In this document: piece by piece, positions 11,721 to 21,997 of the stretch
Position numbering within the stretch: position 1 is the stretch's first letter
Layout: every line of letters begins with the position of its first letter
DNA from: Viola odorata
Lineage: Eukaryota; Streptophyta; Magnoliopsida; Malpighiales; Violaceae
Direction: 5' to 3'
Assembly (NCBI GenBank): GCA_963691705.1
Contig: OY829542.1
Location: forward strand, 42,839,105-42,903,104
DNA length: 64,000 nucleotides
Notes under the pieces: generated by a model
Database searches by the model: none
Seen by the model: the letters and a program-made list of their open reading frames with translations, nothing else
Told to the model about the DNA's origin: nothing
Position numbers and translations under genes: made by a program

Positions 11721-11744
11721 ATGACGTCACCTTGGTGACGTCAT
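11721..11744 (+). promoter_or_regulatory. Palindrome with two TGACGTCA (bZIP-type) sites
   Basis: ATGACGTCACC, a 2-base centre, then its exact reverse complement. TGACGTCA is a well-known binding core for bZIP factors. It lies 57 bp before the TATA box. Confidence 0.6.
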
Positions 11745-11747
11745 CCT

Positions 11748-11774
11748 GGGCGTTATCTCCCCTCGATAACGCCC
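11748..11774 (+). promoter_or_regulatory. Inverted repeat GGGCGTTATC / GATAACGCCC
   Basis: Perfect 10-bp arms (11748-11757 and 11765-11774) around a 7-base loop, between the palindrome and the TATA box. LTR A2 carries a related GTTATC...GATAAC inverted repeat at the same relative place. Confidence 0.5.
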
Positions 11775-11800
11775 CCCTGGGTAACGCCTTCTCTTCTGCC

Positions 11801-11808
11801 TATAAATA
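11801..11808 (+). promoter_or_regulatory. TATA box of LTR B
   Basis: TATAAATA; likely promoter of the gag-pol RNA. Confidence 0.6.
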
Positions 11809-11978
11809 CCACCCCATTCTAGATCTAAAGTAAGGGCAAATTCTCTACTTAAGCATCGGAGTGTCTACGCCGGAGCCCCCCCTCCGGCACTTTGGAGGTA
11901 CCACGGACAACAACCACAGTGATTCCAGATAGCCATAATCCTTATTCCACCCCCGCAGAAACTCTAATATTATCAAAT

Positions 11979-11996
11979 TGGTGCTTTCGTTGAGAG
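11979..11996 (+). promoter_or_regulatory. Primer binding site of element B
   Basis: TGGTGCTTTCGTTGAGAG, three bases after the LTR end; one base differs from the copy at 9205. Confidence 0.6.
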
Positions 11997-12060
11997 TCTT
12001 GGTTTAATTAAGTGAGCGTCCTTAATAGCCAAGCTCTATTCTCCTGGGAATTTAAAGATT

Positions 12061-13916
12061 ATGGCTTCTGACTCCGATCCACCATTGACTCAGTCCTCTA
12101 GTCTTCCATTTGATACCCGCAGACGACTCTTTACCTTCGCCACTTCAGATGCTCCCACCTCGGTGCAAGAAATTCCTTCAGGAATGTCAGATCTATCTCT
12201 CGCACAAACAACGGGAGTGTTTATGTTACAGCCGAGTACTCCTTTGTCTCAAATAGCGGGGTCAAGTCATTTTCCTCCTCAGTCGGGGGGATCCGTGGTG
12301 GATAGCGCAAATAACCCTTTCGCGAGCTCGATTTTAACCCTTCGTGCTCAATTAGACCACTTAACAGAGTTGGCTAGTAGATATACACCTGCTGCTTCTA
12401 GGTCAGGCGTGGCATCTCAATTCATTTTCACTCCATCAATCATTACAGAAAGACCACTATCGTCCCCGCCGCATGCGAATGTCTCATCAACGCTGCCCGC
12501 ATAAGTGCGCCAGTCAGTCTTGTACAGATTGCTCATAGGACGGTGGAGCTGTACATACCACAAATACCTTTATTTCCTATTTCTCAAGAGGAGCGGCAAT
12601 GGCGTGGGGAGGATAGAGGTCGTTGGGATGGAAGAAGGATTGAAAATAATAGAGATATGTCTCTCGGAGGGAGTGAAAGATCCAGCAGTAGGAGACATCA
12701 AACTAGGTCACCAAGGAGTCACAGTCCAACTCCCAGGCGACATCATATCAGAGATCTGAGAGATCGTAGGTATCGTTTGGAGGTATCCCCGCCTCGGGAG
12801 GCGCGGGAAATCCTTGATGATACTTCGGACCACCCATTTAGCCTACACATAAGGCGTCACAGGGTCAGTAGACACGTAAAGCTCCCCTCAGAATCCTATA
12901 ATGGCACCAGAGATCCCATCTCTCACCTTAACAAGGTGAAGGATTTTGTGCAATTCTAAACCCACAATGATGCGGCTTTGTGTCAAATATTTGTAATGAC
13001 CCTATCAGGGGTCGCACGTTTGTGGTTCGAAGGTCTTCCGGGTGGGTCTATTGACAGTTTCGCACAGCTGGAATCTAAATTCAGGAGTCGATTTAGCAGT
13101 ACAGTCCCTATCAGAAAGTCAGCTGCTGCCTTGTTCGACTTACACAGGAAACCTCAGGAATCTTTGAGGAGCTTCCTCCATTATTTCGACACTGAGATGT
13201 CGCTAACACCAGGTGTAATGGTTGATTTCGCCATTGAAGCCTTAAAGTGAAACTGTTGTTACGGAAAACTCAGAGAAGCTTTGATGGTTGACCCACCAGT
13301 GACTTTGGATGCGTTAAGGTTAAAAGTTCACAACTATGCGAGGATGGAAGAAGAAGAAAATAGGGATATAATTCGGAACATGCCGCCCGCCATGCCTCCA
13401 GCCCCTAACGCTCTAATCCTAGCTACCTCTGAGGATCGGTTCTTTGACGATTACGCTCAGCGAAAGGATCACATTCCTAAGACATTTAATCGGAGAAGAG
13501 GCAATCCCTCTAAGGGAAAATCTGGTGACCCCTCTGGCCAACGGCAGAATGATCCTCCTAAGGGATGAGTTTATGATTCAGATCCTCCTTCCTTCATTCT
13601 ACCCCGAGCAGAAATACTGGCAATAGTGGAGCAGCGAAACCTGCCCATCCGTTATGCTGCCCCTGTAAGACCGGGGGTAATCCTGGGACGAAGAGAAAAT
13701 GCCTATTGCAAATTTCACAAAGCCAAAGGACACTCAACTGAAGCGTGCCGAGAACTCAAAGCGGCGATAGAACGTCTGGTGGAGGAAGGCTATCTGGGGG
13801 AATTTGCCATGAAAACACGAGAAGAAGCTAAAAGTAACCCTACAAATAGAGTAGCTGATAGCAGGGCGGCACCATCCCGCCCCCCAGGCCATGACACCGG
13901 TCCTGTGGGAGAAGGC
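12061..13916 (+). pseudogene. gag of element B
   Basis: The ATG at 12061 (MASDSDPPL) follows the primer site by 64 bp and is the natural gag start; A's gag also begins MAS. The N-terminal 147 codons end at TAA 12502. The main frame then runs one frame away from 12504 onward, so a 1-base indel lies near 12495. Features in order: an Arg/Ser-rich stretch (12600-12760), the capsid core with IDSFAQLESKFRSRF (about 13050), and a zinc-knuckle-like CKFHKAKGHSTEAC (about 13707). In-frame stops at 12957 (TAA), 13248 (TGA) and 13566 (TGA) each fit a C-to-T change in a Gln or Arg codon. Confidence 0.8.
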
Positions 13917-14699
13917 CGGGAAATGCTTACAATCGATGATGAAGATGTCCCTATCATCAACATTATCGCGGGAGGCACGCCTTATCTGGATGAAACCGCA
14001 CAGTTGATACCCGCTCTAGGGGATAAGCGAAAATGGACCAGCATGACAATAAAGAGTGAAGCGATAAGTGCCTTAGATCGTATGGTATTATCCTTTTCTG
14101 AAGAGGACGAGAAGGGTGTGGTGTATCCGCATAACAACGCGTTAGTAATTACACCCATTATCGCTAACCATGGAGTTAGAAGAACTCTGGTTGATAATGG
14201 AAGTGCCGTAAACTTGTTTTTGTTGGAAGCTTACAATCTCTTGAAGCGTTCAGATAGCGAGCTTACGCCCTGTAAAAAACCTATTATTGGGGTAGACGGA
14301 GTCCCCATCCCAGTGACTGGAGTGACTACCTTGCCCGTATATTTCAAGGAAGACACCTCCAAACAGTCTGAGGAGCTTTTATTCTTGGTGGTGGATCTAA
14401 ATCTGCCTTATAATGCCATATTGGGTCAGCCATTCCTCAACCGTTTTGGAGCGGCGATATCGCAAAAGCATCTAAAGCTGAAATACCCGTCCTGGGATGG
14501 TGTGGTCTCGATCCGAGGAAATCAGAAGTTAGCAGCTGAATGCTATCTGCTTATGACTCAGAAGAGTTGCGACAAGTATGTGTGCGTGACGGTGGACCCA
14601 TATGAGCAAAATGATGAAAAACGTACTCAGCCTGTAGATAAAATGACTCATGTCCCAGTCAGCGGGGTAGACGGAGCCGTATTTCTGGTTAGCAATAAC
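13917..14699 (+). pseudogene. Aspartic protease region of element B
   Basis: Open and in frame with gag after 13569. The active-site DNGSA is at 14193-14207, followed by GVDGVPIPVTGVTTLP and VVDLNLPYNAILGQPFLNRFG. No lesion is seen within this domain, so it is one of the best preserved parts of the window. It is still cut off from an intact start by upstream stops. Confidence 0.85.
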
Positions 14700-16137
14700 C
14701 TCAACACAGAGGAAAAGCTGCAGTTGGTCCAGCTGTTGAATAAATGCAAAGGAGAATTTGCATGGAAACCATCTGACATGCCCGGTATCTCACGGGAGGT
14801 GGCAGAACATCGACTCAATGTCAACCCTGATGCCAGACCGGTCCAACAGAAATGACGTGCTTTCTCTGCTGAAAAGGCAAGGGCGGTCGAAAAAGAAGTT
14901 GTTAAGCTTCTCGACGCTGGCTTTATTCGAGAAGTGCGATATCCCACCTGGTTGGCTAACCCCGTTCTGGTCCCCAAGCCCAGCGGAGAATGGCGCATGT
15001 GCATCGATTTCACAGATTTGAATGATGCTTGCCCCAAAGACTGTTACCCACTCCCTCGAATTGATCAGTTAATTGATCAGGCTGCCGGATACGCATACTT
15101 AAGCTCGTTGGACGCCAATTCCGGGTACCATCAAATCCCCATGGCCAAGGAGGATGAAGAGAAAACTACCTTCATCACTCCAAAGGCCACCTATTGCTAT
15201 ACGACAATGCCTTTCGGGTTGAAAAACGTTGGAGCCACCTTCCAGCGAATGACAAATCAGGTCTTTGTAAAACAGATTGGGCGAAATGTCGAAGCATATG
15301 TCGATGATATACTGGTTAAAAGTCGAAGCTTTGAAGATCACTTATCCGATCTGGGTGAAGTATTCAAAGTAATGAAGCAATATCAGATGAAGCTGAACCC
15401 TCGAAAGTGCATATTCGCTTTTCAAACGGGCAAATTTTTGGGATATGTGGTCAGCCAAAAGGGCATTCAACCCAACCCGTCAAAAGTCCAGGCTATACAA
15501 GACATGATATCTCCTCAGACTATAAAAGAGGTACAAAAGCTAACCAGACGCGTTATCACTCTGGGACGGTTTATTTCTAAGCAAGGAGAGGTGTCTCCCT
15601 TTCTTCAAAGTTATACGTAAGAAAGCCGCTTTCGGATGGACGGCAGAGTGCGAAGAAGCATTTGCAAGCTTGAAAGCTTACCTATCGTCTGATTTGGTAT
15701 TGACAAGACCAGAACCTGGCGATATCCTATGCTTATACCTGGGGGTTGCTGACGAAGTGGTCAGTGCGGTCCTTGTGCAAGACAACGATCGCAGGCACCG
15801 TCCAGTGTACTTTGTAAGTCACATCCTGAAAGATGCCGAGCTCAGATACGCTCGTATTGAGAAAATCGCGTTAGCATTGATACAAGCCACACGGAAGATG
15901 AGCCGATACTTTCAAGCTCATACTGTCGTTGTGCTAACAGACCAACCTCTGAAAAGGATCTTTCAAAAACCTGAATCCTCGGGGAGGATGTTAATTTGGG
16001 CTCTTGAACTTGAACAATATGGGTTGCATTACCGATCCCGACCATCTGTGAAGGCTCAAATCTTGGCGGCGGACTTTATCGCGGAATGCACTTTCACGCC
16101 GGATCCTCTAACAGAATTGACTGAAAAAGAAAAATAA
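14700..16137 (+). pseudogene. Reverse transcriptase and RNase H of element B
   Basis: RT begins about LLNKCKGEFAW (14734). TGA at 14853-14855 stands where element A has an Arg codon. The palm motif YVDD is at 15297-15308. Near 15590 the frame changes in a way that fits loss of two bases (GAGAGG to GAGG); the RNase H part continues in the new frame from 15600. It keeps the LYLGVADEVVSAVLV, YASHI-type (here YFVSHILKDAELRY) and FIAECTF segments, and ends at TAA 16135-16137. Three lesions in all. Confidence 0.85.
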
Positions 16138-16680
16138 GAATTGGACCTTCCCTTCCCTGAGACCTACACCGACCTGTGGGTTATCCACGTGGATGGCACC
16201 AAAAATCAAGAGCTTACCGGGGCCGAAATTTTCATGAGTGGGCCTTACGGCATCCATGTGCGATATGCCATCCGAATCCTGCAGCCGTTGTCCAATAACG
16301 CCGCAGAATATGAAGCGCTATTAGCTGGGCTCAGGATAGGAAAGAGTATTTCAATCAAGGGAATACACGACTCTGGGAGGTTGGGAGACTTGCGGCTGAA
16401 AGTCTGCGGAGACTCCAAGTTGATAATAGACTAAGTGCTGGGACACTCTCAAGCTAGAGAGCCCATCATGGTACAATACCTTGCCAAAGTGAAGCACGAG
16501 TTGATAGAGATAAAGAAATGTGGCATACAGGTCAGCTTCGAGCACATTCCTTGAGAGGATAACGTTGAGGCTGATAATCTCGCTAAACTCGCGGCAAGTC
16601 CAGAGGCGTCCATACCAAAGGGGGTGTACTATAGGGAGATACCCGTACCCTCCTTCATGGAAGAGTAAGCGACGCTCTGT
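16138..16680 (+). pseudogene. Second, archaeal-like RNase H of element B
   Basis: Tat-type aRNH in the same frame as the RNase H before it: Asp in VIHVDGTKN (about 16190), NNAAEYEALLAGLRIG (about 16296-16340), Asp in VCGDSKLIID (about 16410), then after TAA 16432 the tail VLGHSQAREP and EDNVEADNLAKLA. Stops at 16432 (TAA), 16552 (TGA) and 16666 (TAA) correspond to CAG, AGA and CAA in element A. Confidence 0.8.
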
Positions 16681-17937
16681 GTGGAAGAAAGTAACAATGA
16701 CCGGAGAATTCCCATCATAAAATATTTGAAACATGATGAACTTCCAGCGGATAACGCTGAGAAAAAGAAAGTGCTAAAGCAAGCGACACGGTGCACATAC
16801 TTTAATGGGGAACTGCTACGGAGGTGTTTCTCTCATCCAGCAGCGAAATGCATAACAGAACAAGAGGGTCTTCATGCCCTCTACGAAATCCACGAGGGAA
16901 TTTGTGGCATGCACGCATCTGGCGGAACCATGGTTGCGCAGGTCTTTCGATCGGGGTTCTACTGGCCCACCATTCAGAGAGACTGCCATGATTATGTGCG
17001 AACTTGCCAAAAGTGTCAGGAATTCTCCAAGATTCCCCGGCAACCCGCTGCACAAATCCATGATATTATCGCTCCTTGTCCTTTTGCGAAATGGGGAATT
17101 GATATCCTTGGACCATTTCCAAAGGCAAGGTCGCAACTAAAGTTTGTGGTCATAGCAGTGGACTACTTCACAAAGTGGGCAGAAGCGGAGGCGGTTGCCA
17201 ACATCACAACAGAAAAAATCTGACATTTCTTCAAGCACCAAGTTATCATGCGCTTCGGAGTTCCTCGCGTATTAGTTAGCGATAACGGAACGCAGTTCAC
17301 CAGCCAGTTCTTTAGAAACCAATGTGGGGAGTTCGAAATCGAGCAGAGATTCTCTTCCGTGGCTCATCCGCAGACCAATGGTCAGGCTGAGGTGACAAAC
17401 CGAGCCATCCTGAATGGTGTTAAAAAGAACCTGGAAGGATCTAAGAAGAAGTGGGCAGATGAACTGCCGTATGTGATGTGGGCATATCGCATGACCGCGA
17501 AAACTAGTACAGGAGAGACACCATTCGCACTGGCTTTCGGCACTGAGGCCGTTATGCCCGTGGAGATTGGTACCGTGAGCTTACGGGTAGCTTACTTCAG
17601 AGAAGAGTTGAATGAGGAAAGGTTGCGTGCGAATCTTGACGCACTGCCTGAATTACAAGAGGAAGCTCTTCTGAAGATGATACACTATAAGCAAAAGATG
17701 ACGCGTTATCATAACAGGCGCGTCAAGGAATGAATCCTAAAAGAAGGTGATCTAGTACTCAGGGATCAGCGAGCCACTGGTCAACGCCGGGGAAAGCTCA
17801 GTCCAAACTGGGAAGGGCCATACCGCGTTACCCGTATCATCGGGAGAGGAGCGTACCATCTGGAAACACTCGACGGTACCCCCTTGTCTAACTCCTGGAA
17901 TATCGCTCGTTTAAAACTATATCATGCTAGATCCTGA
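16681..17937 (+). pseudogene. Integrase of element B
   Basis: HHCC zinc finger (H...H about 16880-16910; CQKC about 17005). The catalytic core is complete: Asp 17101-17103 (WGIDILG), Asp 17281-17283 (SDNGTQF), Glu 17389-17391 (NGQAEV), with 59 and 35 residues between them, i.e. DD35E. The C-terminal part has the GPY motif (NWEGPYRV, about 17808) and ends at TGA 17935-17937. Stops inside: TGA 17221 (shared with element A) and TGA 17731. No chromodomain is seen, as expected for Tat. Confidence 0.9.
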
Positions 17938-18057
17938 TTTATCTCTGCACCTTTTACTAACACCAGCCTTGACCTGTACTAACGCTCGAGTAATGAGCTT
18001 TCTTGTGTTTTGTGGCTACGTATAGGCGTGCAGATGGATAATAAAAGAAAAGTACTG

Positions 18058-18640
18058 GGAGTGAAAAATCCTATCCTTGCGATAGTTGGTCCTGATCCAC
18101 CGACTCGTTAAGTGAGGGCATGCCCTAACACACTCGATATTTGGCGTTAGGAGTGAAAAGTCCTATCCTTGCGATAGTTGGTCTTGATCCACCGACTCGC
18201 TAAGTGAGGGCACACCCTGACGCATTGGATATTTAACGTTGGGAGTGAGAAATCCTATCCTTGTGATTGCCCTGTGTGGGGCCATAAGATGAGGCACATC
18301 CCGACACCCCTGGGAGTGAAAAGTCCTATCCTCGTGATGGTCGGTCTGGATCCACCGACTCACTGAGTGAGGGCACGCCCAGGGATTTCCGAAGGTGACA
18401 AAGCCTAATCCTTAGGACAACTGTTCTCGTGGAGATGGTTCGTTAAGGAAGGGCACACCCTAGGAAGATACTAACTCCGTCTTGGAAGTAAAAATCCTAC
18501 CTTGGCGGCAGGGCTAATATAAACAGCTCGCTAAGAGAGGATACAATTCCAAGACGTGAGAATAACGCCGAAAGTGAAAAATCCTAACCTGGTGACGACC
18601 TGTCCTGATCAGGCGGCTCACTATGAAGAGGCACGTTCCG
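18058..18640 (+). repeat. Tandem array of element B (about 92 bp, 6-7 copies)
   Basis: Copies start at GGGAGTGAAAAATCC (18058), 18150, 18241 and 18310, then more diverged ones near 18395, 18485 and 18570. Each contains a CCTTGCGATAG-like and a TAAGTGAGGGCA-like block. It lies just after pol, the same place as element A's arrays, but is not similar in sequence to them. Confidence 0.8.
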
Positions 18641-19188
18641 GCCAAATGAGGTAACCTGGAAAGGCGAAGAATCGCGAAATCCCAGCGAGTAACCAGATGT
18701 GGAATCCCTGGTGAAGTGAGCTGGTTGAGAAAGTGATAATAAGTGACACCTGTGCCCTAGAATGGCGGCGGATCGGCCCGACGGGAAATTCGTGTCTATT
18801 ATCGCATATCTCTTACTGACAAAAATTAATTGAGAATGTGCAGGATATCTCTGAATGGCGGAGATCGTGATATCCGACACGGCGAAAGAGTTGTACAACT
18901 CAACAGGGCCTAAAAACCTACTTGTTATTTTTCTTGATCAAGGAAATAAGAATGCTTCTTTAAGAAATGACTTCATTGGTGCGGTCGAGCGGTGGCTAGG
19001 TTGAACCTGATGACAAGGGTGCAACAGCCACGCGAAAAAAATAAATAAATAACAGAAGCTGATATCATGGAGCATCGTCGTTCAAAAACTCGTAAAGGGT
19101 CATAAAATATACAAAGGATAACAAAAAGAGACAACGCACTATCCTCACAAAATGAAAGGGCGATAAAGCCCTGCCTACAGCTGGTCGT
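18641..19188. other. Untranslated spacer between array and antisense gene
   Basis: No coding potential beyond chance ORFs. It follows the decayed end of the 92-bp array and would hold the 3' end of the antisense gene aORF2. Confidence 0.5.
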
Positions 19189-21464
19189 TCAAAATCTCTT
19201 GCTCCGGGTAGCCTTTTGATCTGGCCAAGCGGAAGCCCTCGTCATTAAGACCGGAAGATCTCTCTCAAAAAAGGTGTTAGAGACAGCCTCACCATCGTAA
19301 AGTCCCTCCCCGTGAACCTCCACAAAGTAATCGGCCATGATGGAAACACTCTCCTCAATATACCAGCGTCTCTTGATAGCTGATTCCGCCTTAAGCGCCA
19401 TTTTCTCCTCTATCAAAGCTACTCTTTCTCCCGTCAAAGCCATTTTCTCCTCCTCGAGAGCGGCAGACTTTGACTGTTCAGTTGTCAGAGCAGCGTTAGA
19501 AGTGGCCAATTGTTCCTTTGCCTCTCTTGCCTCCTTTTTAGCTGCCTCCAGATCCACCATATATCTGTCTCGCTCTTCTAACAGCCATTGTTTCTCCTCT
19601 TGTTCTTGAGAAAGCTTGGCTACAGAAGCGGCTAGGTCAGCCGCCCTTTGTGACACGCGTTCAGCATAAAGATGAGATTGGAGGAACCTAGAGAAAAGCG
19701 TGGAGCACAGCATGTCAGCTTGCTCTTTGTCTCCCATAGCAGCAAAAGTGCTTCGTTCTTCGGGAGAAGTTAACATGTGTGCAGCCAAGAGCGATGTAGT
19801 GACGGTTGAGTTATCGCCCCCCATAGCTGCAATTCCTGAGCTGCGAAACGTAGTCATGCCCACCTGATGAGTGATAGGCCCAACGGCGTTATGTGAGCTC
19901 ACATCGGCCATAAGATGGGACACTATCGTCCCCTCCCCGAAACGCCTAAGCGTGGAAGCAGCGAAAGGAACAAAAACCACGGTAGCAGGAGAAGGAGGTT
20001 GGTTGGAAGAAGAACCTCCCTGAGGCATGAATGTTTCATTAGGATGAATAGAGGCGACACCCTTTTGAAACGTGGCTTGAGCCTGATAAGAAGAAAATTC
20101 CGACAGCCCGTCGTGATAGACTGTGGTGTTAGAAGAAAAGTGAGGCATCTCTAAACCAAATGGAGGCAGAGAAGTCTCGAAAGGTGGAGGCATAACCGCG
20201 TTCTAAAAAATGCTACCAGTCTGACCCAAGGGAGTAGTGGAAGAGTCAAGAACAGCTTGGGGCCTCTCCCCGACATCAACCTGACTCGAGGACAAACTTG
20301 CACCTGCTCCCGTGGACTTTTGTTTCTTCCTCGGATGACCCAGAATACGCCTCACGTCCATGTTGCCTTGTGATGACAAAGGCGGGGAAGAGGGTGGAAT
20401 TGGTGACTGGAGGGAAGCAACGCTCCGGGTCTTCTTTTTCTTTTTCCTTTGGCGGAAGCTCTGCGAGTGGATGGTCGAGACGGAAGAATAGTGACTGATA
20501 TGACAGGAACACCAACTGGAATGGTATCGGTTTCCTTCTCAACAGATGCAGAAGATGTTTGGGGAGGAACCGAAGCGGCGGCTGATGTGGTGGCGATATT
20601 GACAGCCGCGGCCGTTTCCCTACCATGAAGTCTCTTCCGGCGCCTCCTGACGCTCTCCGGAATGTAATCCGGATCAGTTGCTGCAAAAGCACAAGACAAC
20701 GTCAGCGTTAGTACCAATGATGGAAATCAAAGATTGATGCGATACTTACGTCTAACGCAGTCTTTGATATCGGTCCTGCAAGCCAGAGGGCGGGTGTGAA
20801 CGCTGATGTCCAGACTAAGCAACTTGTCAAACCAGCCTTGTTCCGTTTCATCAAGAGCCACGCGGCGCCAAGCCCTATCCTTGACGCTCTGGTTGAAACC
20901 AGACCGCCACCATGACTCCGGAAGATCAGGGGTTTCAACCAGAAAAAATTGCTCTTTCCATTTATCAATGGAAGACTCCAGATGAAGGAGTTTCCAGGTG
21001 AAGTTTTTGAGCGAATCGTCATTATAATGGGGTGATATCGCTATCACACCCCGACGGTTATACATCTTAAACAGAGATTTGAGTATTGCAAGGGAAGGAG
21101 ATGTAATTCCTTTGTACTTGCAGAGTTCTAAAAAAGCATAAATGCCACAATAGGCATTGAGAGCCAGTTGAACAGGATTCAGATCCAGAGAGGTAAGTAA
21201 CTCTTGGATAAACGGGTAAACCGGAAATCGAAAACCATAGCGGAATATCTGGGCATACAAGATTCTACGATTATCGGTTAGAACGCTATTCAAGCGTAAA
21301 GATGCAGGGGCGACAATAGCCTTGAAACCCTCAGGGAGGGTAGCCCCATAGTCAGACAGATGTTTATCAAGAATGGCAGAAGAAGTAATAGTACTGGCTA
21401 TGGTCTCTATTTTTTCTTCATCACGCGATTTAGACCCAGAAGCATGAGTTTTTCTTTTTGTCAT
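19189..21464 (-). pseudogene. aORF2 of element B: apparently spliced antisense gene
   Basis: Exon 1 runs from ATG 21464 to 20750 (238 codons plus one base) and resembles the plant 'putative gypsy-type transposon' domain family (Pfam PF04195, from memory): NSVLTDNRRILYAQIF, YCGIYAFLEL and SWWRSGFNQ are landmarks. The donor GTAAGTATC (20749) and the acceptor TTTTGCAG (ending 20681) bound a 69-bp phase-1 intron, and the frame continues exactly across it. Exon 2 (20680-19189) is Ser/Pro-rich, then a long Glu/Lys/Ala coiled coil (about 19650-19350). Only two lesions are seen: a 1-base slip in an A-rich run near 20450 and a TAG at 20203-20201. Expected product about 735 residues. Function unknown. 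The plus-strand ORFs here are shadows. Confidence 0.75.
20681..20749 (-). other. Predicted phase-1 intron of aORF2 (element B)
   Basis: Minus-strand GT...AG, 69 bp, consensus donor GTAAGT and pyrimidine-rich acceptor. Splitting falls after the first base of a codon. aORF1 of element I has a 66-bp intron at the homologous point with the same phase. Confidence 0.75.
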
Positions 21465-21997
21465 GGTGGGAATAGAAAACAAAGAAATGAAGAAGATGGT
21501 AAAGGGAAATGAGAAGTACCTTTTGGGAAGAAAATCAAAGTACCCAGGGAATGAATGCCAGAAACGCAAAATGATTGAAGAAGATGTAGAGAAACAGATT
21601 ATCGAAAGTGGAAAAAAGAGATAGAGTGATGGGTTTTACAACCCTAAGAGGCTAAAGGCATGAAAAACGTGAGTAATGGGTACAACCCTAGAAAGACGAG
21701 AAGACGTTTTGATCCTGTCAAATCACGCTAGCTCTAGCGTCCCGATGAGCAGACACGTGTCTTCGAATCATCATGATCCTTCAATCACATTAATAAGGGG
21801 ATTCTAAGCATTAAATGCTCCGAAAAAGTAAAAGTGCTTTATCAGAAGAGATCAAGCACGATGACGTAATCAACAAGATAACACCATGAAGCAAATTAAC
21901 CGTTATCCAGAGCAGAGCGGCAGTTATCAATTATTATAAGCCAGATAAAAGTAATGCGGAAGAGAAAAATAAAACACTCTCAAATGCCGCCCTATGC
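21465..21997. promoter_or_regulatory. Spacer between aORF1 and aORF2 of element B, likely aORF2 promoter and 5' UTR
   Basis: No ORF of its own. On the minus strand it has a GGGTTGTAAAACCC block, which matches GGGTTATAAAACCC upstream of aORF2 in element I. Just before the start codon an AAAGGTACTT donor-like site is followed by a T-rich run, seen also in I, so a 5' UTR intron is possible. Confidence 0.45.

Larger units (their letters stand above)
11491..11975 (+). repeat. 5' LTR of element B
   Basis: 485 bp from TGATGAAACG to ATTATCA. It contains a 13-base G run (about 11624-11636), a perfect palindrome with two TGACGTCA sites, a second inverted repeat, a TATA box at 11801-11808 and the R-region hairpin GCCGGAG (11869-11875) / CTCCGGC (11882-11888). 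No 3' copy is in the window. Confidence 0.65.

Noticed and set aside
20298..20498. Plus-strand ORF over aORF2 exon 2
   Set aside because: Shadow frame; the minus strand has coding homology and a splice junction.
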